Assembly: GCF_000247815.1 (NCBI RefSeq)
Contig: NC_021681.1
Span: 21,936,289-22,000,288 of the forward strand
DNA from: Ficedula albicollis
Lineage: Eukaryota > Chordata > Aves > Passeriformes > Muscicapidae
Reading direction: 5' to 3'
Length of the DNA stretch: 64,000 nt
The notes below the pieces were generated by a model, which made no database searches, was not told where the DNA came from, and saw only the letters and a list, made by a program, of their open reading frames with translations. How positions within the stretch are numbered: position 1 is the first letter of the stretch; each line of letters opens with the position of its first letter. Position numbers and translations under genes: made by a program. Below, piece by piece: positions 55,736 to 64,000 of this stretch.

Positions 55736-57737
55736 AGAACTTTTGCTTTGTGGAAAAATCTCAGAATTCCTCTTTAGCCATAAGATTTCTTGTGCACTGG
55801 TTAAGGTCAGCTAAGAATAATGTAACCTGCATGTTCAATTCCATGTAAGAGTGTAAGAGTACTAGACCTCCATCTAGTACTAAAATTCTCAATGAACCTC
55901 ATGTTGCTTCCTATTTATGGCATTTTAACCTCCTGGCATGGTAGGAACAGCTGAGTGCTGCCCAGTACTCCACAACGGTCATCCAACAGGACATTATCTA
56001 GGTCTCTGGTGAAATCCATAGGATATTTCTCATTTCTTAATATAACATTATTACTTCACCAACATCTAAGTCAACCACAGTGGGAAATACAAAGTAATTT
56101 GTGTTTGGTCCTTTAAAGTTTCTGTTTACTGACTTCTGTTGTTTTCAGGTTCTGCTGAACTAAAATGTAATTTAGTTTTATAACAAAGTAACCAAAAGGA
56201 AACACACAAATAGAAAGTTACATAAGGAGACACCGTGGGAATGAACTACCTACCTGCCTGAGTGCAAGCAGAACACGGAAGTATCAGAAAACCAGGCTCC
56301 ACTTCTGCTTATTCTGAGTGTTTTATCAGCATTATCAGAGACCAGGAAAGTATCTAGAGCAGCCTAAACAACAAACTTCTGACTAGAGAACAGTGAGAAA
56401 TTGACTGTCAAACAAACTGACTTACGAACATATGAACTTATATCCTGAAATGCCATAAAATTAACCCTTTATCCTCAAAACATCCAACATACATTTCCTA
56501 CAAGTACCAAAGGAGGTTGAACTCTTCAGAGCAGAGCTGACAGCCTGCAGGGTCGCAGTGCACAAAGAGAACAGGGCTCAATCTTTTGGCTATAGAGTCA
56601 TTTTGAACTGATCCAGAATCTTAAGTGTTGTTTCACTCCACAATTCCTGCAGGGGATTACTTGTGAAACTGTGACATCTCTGCTCCTCCAAGCCATGTCA
56701 GGTCACTCATTTAAGAGGAGACAACACATGTACATGTTCAGACATCAACACAGATATCATGAAGCACCACTTAACTATTATTTATACTGAATTTAGATTT
56801 ATTTTTTGCCATCCCTTTCTCTTTTCCTTTACACCATCAACTTTCTGCAGCTCGTCCTGCTTCTGGGTTCTAAGTTCTCCACAACCACGTGCAGTTTAAC
56901 TCCTTCCAACACTGCCACAAAACTCGAGGCCACTTCACCATACCACCAATCTCTCATTTCCTTCCTCATAAAAAGGCCCTTCCCAACCAAGCCAGGAAAC
57001 TTGTGACCCATTTTCCCTCCTTATACAGCTGGCTGGGACCTGTACCATCGACAATGCCTCAACTATGATCCAAGGAGCAGCACCTGTGGTCCTTCAGCTC
57101 TTCTGATGCATATGAGGACCACACCCCACAGCCTTCCTGGGTCATTTATACCCACCTTGGGGTCAGACACAGCCAGCCGGGCTGCAGTGCTGGGCACACC
57201 CCACTGCACATGTGGGTGGACACGTTCCTCCCACCCAGCAGCCTCAGGTCCACATGCCTGCACTTTTAGTCACACAAGGACCACACATCACAGCCAGTGC
57301 GTGAGCAAGAGCATGAAGTCAAAGGGAAGAGGACAGAAGGGAATGCAGAGCTCCACAAACACAGAACTGCTGCCCCTCCCTCACCCACATCTGAAGCACT
57401 CAAGAAAAGCCAGCTAAGAGCAAACATTGTGCCAAATTAGGGATTGTGTCTCTAGCTGCTCAGCTCCCCAGACAATTGTCAGATGGGTTGCTCAGGGGGG
57501 ACACTGCTCCTATGACCAAATGTTGCACCTCAAGCCCCCAGGCTGGAGCACAGGAGCAGAAGAAACCTCACTGCATGGCTGAGGATCACCTTTAGCAGCT
57601 TTGCAACCAACAGAATATAAATCATAGAGATAATTAGAAGGAAAACTCTACTGTAGGATCAAGAATCATAGGTGGCTAATGAATAAGTGTGTTAAAGAAA
57701 GGATGAGCAACTGGGACACTGAGAAAAGCAAACATCG
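55736..57737. other. Non-coding stretch, nothing recognised
   Basis: No exon, RNA gene or well-supported mobile element. Part of 55.85-56.0 kb could be old repeat sequence, but I cannot assign it. Confidence 0.5.
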
Positions 57738-59386
57738 GAATTTAAAAAAAAAAAAACACCTCCCTAAAGCAGAAGTCAATTCCATAAAAACAGAGTAAAA
57801 ACCAGTTGTTTTCTTTCATTTGCTTTTCTTTGAGCTGCCACAGCTTCTAACACTTTCCAGCACTCGAAAATGAAGACTTGTTGCTCTCTCCTCCCCAAGG
57901 CAGGCTTTGAAAACAAATTTCCTAGTTAACCTGCCAAAGCAGAAGATGTGATAGCAGCTGAACATCCCTCTGCCCTGCTCAGGGGATGACTCAGTGGAAA
58001 TCAACCCTCAAGAAATGTGTTGCTATCCTTCAGACAATGCAACCAAATAGGAACAAATTCCTCACCTTAAAAGTCGTGGCTTCCAAGGTAGCTACAGTTC
58101 AATACAGGATTGTATAATAGAGGAACATTAACATGTTTTAGGGAAAATCTATAGCTTATTTTTAACCCTTTTTTTCAATTTTTAATAGTTGGTAAAAATA
58201 TATCTCCTAACAAGACTATAAAATCATTTCCTCGGAGCTTTAGAGTAGCACAAAAGAACAGGACATAAGCATGCTCTAAGCAAAGTGAGGTAAAAACTGG
58301 TGGAAACAAGACCAACATAAAAACTGTTCAAGCCAACCAAACACATCCCTCAAAGCCAAATGCCAATTACCATCTGCTACAAGGACAGAAGAACACACAC
58401 AGGCATGTATGCAACTAGGTCCCAAACTTGCATCCAGTCCAAATACATCCAGAAGAATCATGTACATGGTATATTCCAACTTGCCTTACCTTGTCACAAA
58501 AGGAGGAATGTTTTCCACTTCAACCTAAGCCATTGTTGCTGATACTTTAACATCATAACAACAGAATTTAAAAAAAAAAAAAAACCACCTCCCTAAAGCA
58601 GAAGTCAATTCCATAAAAACAGAGTAAAAACCAGTTGTTTTCTTTCATTTGCTTTTCTTTGAGCTGCCACAGCTTCTAACACTTTCCAGCACTCGAAAAT
58701 GAAGACTTGTTGCTCTCTCCTCCCCAAGGCAGGCTTTGAAAACAAATTTCCTAGTTAACCTGCCAAAGCAGAAGATGTGATAGCAGCTGAACATCCCTCT
58801 GCCCTGCTCAGGGGATGACTCAGTGGAAATCAACCCTCAAGAAATGTGCTGCTATCCTTCAGACAATGCAACCAAATAGGAACAAATTCCTCACCTTAAA
58901 AGTCGTGGCTTCCAAGGTAGCTACAGTTCAATACAGGATTGTATAATAGAGGAACATTAACATGTTTTAGGGAAAATCTATAGCTTATTTTTAACCCTTT
59001 TTTTCAATTTTTAATAGTTGGTAAAAATATATCTCCTAACAAGACTATAAAATCATTTCCTCGGAGCTTTAGAGTAGCACAAAAGAACAGGACATAAGCA
59101 TGCTCTAAGCAAAGTGAAGTAAAAACTGGTGGAAACAAGACCAACATAAAAACTGTTCAAGCCAACCAAACACATCCCTCAAAGCCAAATGCCAATTACC
59201 ATCTGCTACAAGGACAGAAGAATACACACAGGCATGTATGCAACTAGGTCCCAAACTTGCATCCAGTCCAAATACATCCAGAAGAATCATGTACATGGTA
59301 TATTCCAACTTGCCTTACCTTGTCACAAAAGGAGGAATGTTTTCCACTTCAACCTAAGCCATTGTTGCTGATACTTTAACATCATA
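57738..59386 (+). repeat. 829-bp tandem duplication, about 99.6% identical
   Basis: Copies at 57738-58557 and 58564-59386 align with an 829-bp offset. I see three substitutions (AATGTGTTGC/AATGTGCTGC, GTGAGGTAAA/GTGAAGTAAA, AGAACACACA/AGAATACACA) and a small change in the A tract at the left edge. Each copy starts GAATTT plus poly-A. Paired small open frames in the two copies are not genes. It is a recent duplication, or a false duplication of two haplotypes in the assembly. Confidence 0.96.
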
Positions 59387-62300
59387 TGAAAGAGAAAATA
59401 CTGAGTCCCTCAGTAAAGCAACACCCTTCATGGATTCAGTCAAGCCAAAGCTGCACCTTTGCTTTTCAAACTCACCATTTCTATCAGAAGTTACAGAAGA
59501 AAACCCCACTATTTGGGAATGATAGACTCCAATATATTCCACAAGCCCTGCAGTTCTCACTGGGTCTCTTCTACTCTGTTAATTCATTCCAATGAAGTGA
59601 TGCTTCTAGTTGCCATACATTTGCTAGTAACAAGACACTGAAAGCAATTCTTTCCCTTCTGTGAGCTGGCATCACGAGTCCACAAAAAACACAGGCTGAC
59701 CAGAAAAAAAGCTACCCAGTGCTCTCATTATCCACAAAAGCTTTCACCTTTTTTTTTCTCTGCTACATTATTCCACGTCAATAAATACATAAGGAGCAGA
59801 GCAATGTGTAACACTGAGTAATGTACCCAGATCAGCTCAAGTGTCTGCAAGCATAAGGTCACTTATGTTAGGTGAATTGTCATTGAATAGGGACATACTT
59901 CTACAACAAAGGCAAGTTACAAAGTGGAATGAATTCTTTCAGCTAACTAACCATACACTAAAGGAAAATGGTAAGGTCATCCTGAAACAAATCAGGACAA
60001 CTCTTTGCTCTCATGCTGTTTCTACTATCAAGGTCCGAAATAATCACTCCATCTTATTTCACTACAGTTCTGGGCTTGACTAGAGAATTGTGTAGAAATA
60101 TTTGGGGCAAAAGACAACACCAGGATCTAGGTTAGAAACACTGGCATTTTATTAGTGGGTGACTGGAAAACAAGGGGCAACCATGTAAAATTAACACAGC
60201 TGCACAGAGGCCCAGAGAACCTGCAACTAAGCAGTGCAGATTGATTTTGCTAGTTTAGATTAAAAGCATGGGGAAATCTGCCCACAACATCCCAAGCATC
60301 TCTGGGGGTGGCAAGGGTCATCTAAAACTGTTGTTTATTGAAGTTTTTATTAACCTCTTGAAAGGAATTTCTCTCTTTTCAAAGTATTCCATATGAAACA
60401 TTCCTGGAAGCATGAAGTAGATGTTTAAATACGTGTATGCACACATTTTATTATTAGAGTCCTTTGCAAGGACCTAATAATAGAAATGTCCATAATTATG
60501 TATAAGGCAATGATAAGAGACCAGGATGCAAGCATGTTTTAAGGTATTTGCATTGCTGCCACAGAATTGCCATACACTAACTCAGCACAGAAAAATCAGA
60601 CAGGCTTATCACCTTCACCACCAGACAATTCAAGTGTTTGCTTTCAGTTATTCTAAATCTAACAAATAAGACAAACCAAAACACAACAGCAGATATTCCT
60701 GTTCTGAATCCATCTTGTCATTGCACTGAGTACCTTCTAGAATGAGGAGCAGACGCCAGAACAAGCAAATGCCACATATCAGTTTTGTCCTCTCAAAAAG
60801 AAACTAGAAAATATATATTTAATTACTTTGGAATTGTTTGTTGCTTCATATTACAAAACTAACACTATACATAGTTGCAGTTTACTAAGCAGAGTATCCA
60901 CATGCCAATTTCCAGTATATCACCAATATAAACTGTCACCACTAGAAAAACAAATAGAGAATGTTTCCTATGCTGTTGGCTTTTTGTCTGTTATCTGCTA
61001 ACAACCACCACAATTTACTTGTAAACAAAGGATTCCTCAGATGAAACACAGAAAGCATGTCACTGGAGAAGCCCTACATTTTAACCTCTAAGCTCAAAGA
61101 AACCCATCCTTTTCCCAGTTAAAAGCACCACAAAGATTTGCTCAAAGCTGCACTACCTGGGACCTCCAGGGAATATTCCTGCTCAAGAACAGGCTTTAAC
61201 ACAGACGATGTTTTCCTTGTGTACTTGCTCAACAGCACCATCATTTTTCATCCAGAGCAAAGCACAGATTTAACATCTACAGCAGCATTTCTGAAAGGCA
61301 ACTCATCTCTCCAACACTGTTGCAAATTCCACGATAAATCACATTTAATTAGTTTGTGCCTTTTTTTTTTCCCCTTTGCTGTCTGGAATCCAACAGCGAG
61401 CAGGCTTCCAACTTCAATTTTGCAAAGAGGCGCTTAGAATAAACTGATAAATACGCCAACCACCACGTCCCCACTGGAAGCTGCCTGGAGTTATCTGCTC
61501 GCTGACACACCAGCATTCCTGCCTGTAGATGGCTTTTCACCGCTGTGTATCCAGCGGCTCCTATTTCCACTGCCTTGTTTGAAGAACTTCCCTCTTCCCA
61601 CATACCTTCCATCTCCAGGGACAGATCACACAGGGACACTAAACCTTGGCCGTAAACAACACGAGTTTTGATACCGCTGCTTCCAAAGGACCCTGCAGCA
61701 CTCAGCAGTGCTGAGACAATCACTGAGGCACAAATCCTCCGGGCAACGCTTGAGAAACTCTCTGCCTCGCCAGTATTTTGCACAGCTGAGATTTACACAG
61801 GGCTCTGCTGGCTTCTTCTGCTATTTATTTTATTTGCTGTACACTAAAGGCTACAGCAAACAAAAGGGATCTCGATAACTTGTGGCATGTTGCTCAAAAC
61901 AATTCCAGCGCACTGGGACGTTATTTCTAGACTTTAAACCCAGCACCACATCCTTGGTGGAGTGACAGGATGCTCTCCCAGTGTGTCCCAAACTCCAAGT
62001 TCGGGAGTCACTTCATCTCCCTCATATTATTTTCTTTGGATGGAAGAGTCAGACTACAGCAAGGAGAAAAGCACTGTAGAGAGTAATTTGTTTGATTCAG
62101 GTGTGTTCAGGCTCTGGGCCTTTTATTTAAATTATACGTATTTAGTAGGCATTTATCCTCACATTACAAACATTTATTCGTACTGTAAATGTTGGTTCTG
62201 ACAACCTACATTTTTGAGGGAAAAAGTCAATTATACTTACTTCATTATTCATGAACACAACCGCACACATGCAGAAGTTTGCTGCATGGTCTATATATAT

Positions 62301-62974
62301 TTTCTTGCACAGATTTATGAACTGCAGAAGTTTGACTGCCCTTAACTGCTTCTCTTTCTCAGAAGACATAAAGGAAACTATAAAATGAGGAGGAAAAAAC
62401 CCAAATTCTCTGTAAAGAAAGAGGTATGATGGAAAAAACTTCTTTCAGTTCCCTAAATACTACACGTAGAAAAATTAGTGCCAGGATAAACACATTTCAG
62501 ATTGGAAGTTACAGACTTTTCTGGGACTAAAGATAAAATACTTGCAGTATGGAGTTACAGCTCTGAGCTTCTTGGCTATAGTGGAACGTCAGCTTATTTT
62601 GGCTGCTAACTACCTTCATTTCTCATCCTTTGGCCAACTATAGGCGAACAGTATGAAAAAACTCTCTCATTGCTGTCCCAGCAGTGACCTCAAACCCAAA
62701 CCAGATGAGCCCCTGAGGCAAAAAATAAAATAAAAAAAAATTAAAAAATAATAATAAGATGATATATCACCTTCCACACAGACTCATCTCTGAGCTGCAT
62801 TAAAAGCATAAAGTAGCTAAAAGATACTGAACTGGGAAGAACAATACACAATACTTCTGGGGCAGCAGACATTTCTGCCACAGCAGGGTCCCAACACAAC
62901 CACAAATCACAACTGCTTTGAAACTAACGAGAGGGAACCACAGAAGTGCTGAAGATTAAGAGAAAAGCACTAAC
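59387..62974. other. Gene-free interval
   Basis: AT-rich non-coding sequence with an A-rich low-complexity patch at about 62719-62760. I see no exon, RNA gene or clear mobile element. Confidence 0.55.
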
Positions 62975-63250
62975 AGACCGCTTCTGTGCGAGACCCGAAA
63001 TGACCCCGGGAACTCGGCCAAGAATCATTTTCTTACTGGTAGCACCGGCAGCGTGTTCTGCGACCGCTGAGAAAGGCACACGGGCCCTAGGTGGGCCAGG
63101 GCCAGAGGAGCAGGATGCTTCCACCCAGGAGACAGGCCCTGGCCATTGCTGAGGCTCGTGGAAGCGATGCCTTTATCGGGATTTGCAGCCAAGCACACAT
63201 TGTGTCATCCGTGTCCAGAGCAGCCGCTCCCCGTCAGAACAAAGCGCAGA
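62975..63250. promoter_or_regulatory. CpG-enriched stretch, candidate first exon or promoter
   Basis: About 17 CpGs fall in about 275 bp, well above background but weaker than the 31 kb island. On the minus strand it is followed by a good donor, CTACCA|GTAAGA (GT at 63036-63035), which suits a non-coding first exon of FNDC3B about 40 kb upstream of exon 2. The plus strand instead has an acceptor-like TTTTCTTACTGGTAG ending at 63042 and a downstream poly(A) signal. The two readings compete. Confidence 0.3.
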
Positions 63251-63326
63251 CCCAGACCAGGACAGGCACTGAGGCACTGCCAGGCCTGGCACTCTCAACC
63301 TTTTGTAAGCAAGCTCTGCTGCTGCA

Positions 63327-63332
63327 AATAAA
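63327..63332 (+). terminator. AATAAA poly(A) signal followed by genomic poly-A
   Basis: AATAAA is followed about 25 bp later by an A tract from about 63358. This is the spacing of a cleaved, polyadenylated mRNA 3' end, so it could mark the end of a retroposed transcript. Chance is possible in such an A-rich setting. Confidence 0.35.
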
Positions 63333-63357
63333 GGTTGAGAAATAGTGTTCTACGCTT

Positions 63358-63402
63358 AAAAAAAAAAAAACAAAAAAAAAAAATCTGTGGAAGTTTGAAA
63401 TC

Positions 63403-63437
<35 letters not shown>

Positions 63438-63452
63438 TGGAAGTTTGAAATG
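63358..63452 (+). repeat. Poly-A tracts with duplicated 20-bp flank
   Basis: AAATCTGTGGAAGTTTGAAA occurs twice, at about 63381 and 63431. Each follows a long A run, and the second run is about 29 bases. It could be a tandem duplication or a target-site duplication around a very short poly-A insertion. Confidence 0.85.
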
Positions 63453-64000
63453 CCATTACCTAGCACATTGTTAAACTCGAGTTAGACTGGTTTGGCACCT
63501 TTCAGGAACGTAGTGAGCCCTGTGTTCTGCAGGGCAAGCGGTTAAGGGATGCAGCAGCTGTGGTTAGGGCACAGGTAACTGGGAGAGTGAATCCTGTTCT
63601 CACAGATCCAGCACGGAGGTCAAATAGCAAACAAAAAAAAATCCTAAATAAAATAAATTAAAATCCCGCCAACAAGGAACTCCAACCTCTCCATACCACC
63701 CCCCCATGGGGTAACTACCCCTTTAAGGCCAGTACTTTTATATACTCAGAAGGACACAAAGAAATGCAAATGAAATACAAAATTACTAATATGGAGAGAG
63801 GCAGGCTCGCCCCGCGCCTTCTATTCTACAAATATAGATGGGATAAATGGTTCGTTACATTTAACTCCAAGCCGCACTACCTCCGCCAAAACCTTATTTA
63901 AATAGCACATTTCTGAGAACCGGGAAGGGGGAGATGCAGCTGTGGTCTTAACCTAAGAGAGGTTAAGCTTTTAAAAAGAGTTGTTCTTTTTTCACTCCGT
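63453..64000. other. Distal edge, nothing recognised
   Basis: Mostly AT-rich with a few CpGs near 63809-63816 and 63872-63885. No gene seen. A promoter just beyond the window edge cannot be excluded. Confidence 0.5.

Noticed and set aside
57816..59371. Pairs of identical 60-67-codon frames, suggesting a duplicated small gene
   Set aside because: They are mirrored only because of the 829-bp duplication. No splice sites, Kozak support or family similarity.
61138..61783. Open frames of 99 and 144 codons near 61.1-61.8 kb
   Set aside because: They overlap in antisense, have no recognisable domain and lack convincing splice structure.

Overview
The window is vertebrate nuclear DNA, almost certainly avian. 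It is AT-rich, CpG-poor and gene-sparse, with spliced coding exons, microsatellites and several CR1 LINE fragments of the bird type. I see no prokaryotic genes, operons or CRISPR arrays. A songbird is possible, but I cannot prove the clade.

One gene is recognisable, FNDC3B (fibronectin type III domain containing 3B, also called FAD104), on the minus strand. Its first coding exon lies at 22386-22524 and carries the start codon and 37 residues. The next exon lies at 13754-13829 (residues 38-62). Both have proper acceptor and donor sites and compatible phase. Intron 2 is 13830-22385, and intron 3 runs off the low-coordinate edge; I could not find the following exon. The non-coding first exon and promoter must lie above 22524. 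Candidates are a CpG island at about 31.19-31.69 kb and a weaker CpG-enriched stretch at about 62.98-63.25 kb, so 22.5-64 kb is intron 1 and/or 5' flank.

The rest is non-coding and unusually rich in local direct tandem duplications with units of about 33 to 829 bp, most of them perfect or nearly so. They occur at 9.6, 17.1, 22.1, 22.7, 31.2, 32.1, 33.2, 33.6, 35.0, 48.8, 50.6, 57.7 and 63.4 kb. A 44-bp minisatellite occupies 51.2-54.3 kb. Three pure poly-C tracts (105, 222 and 1731 bp) sit inside tandem or simple repeats, always with C on the plus strand. They are either assembly artefacts or remarkable G4/i-motif sequences. CR1 fragments lie at 17.2, 30.1, 33.3 and 55.5 kb. The 17.2 kb copy is interrupted by a solo LTR with TG...CA ends and a 4-bp target duplication, and part of that composite was later tandemly duplicated.

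The long open frames in the window (minisatellite, poly-C and duplicated CpG island) are repeat artefacts. I found no new biological system. The best leads are the overlapping upstream ORF of FNDC3B, the duplicated CpG island, the poly-C/minisatellite structure and the density of tandem duplications.
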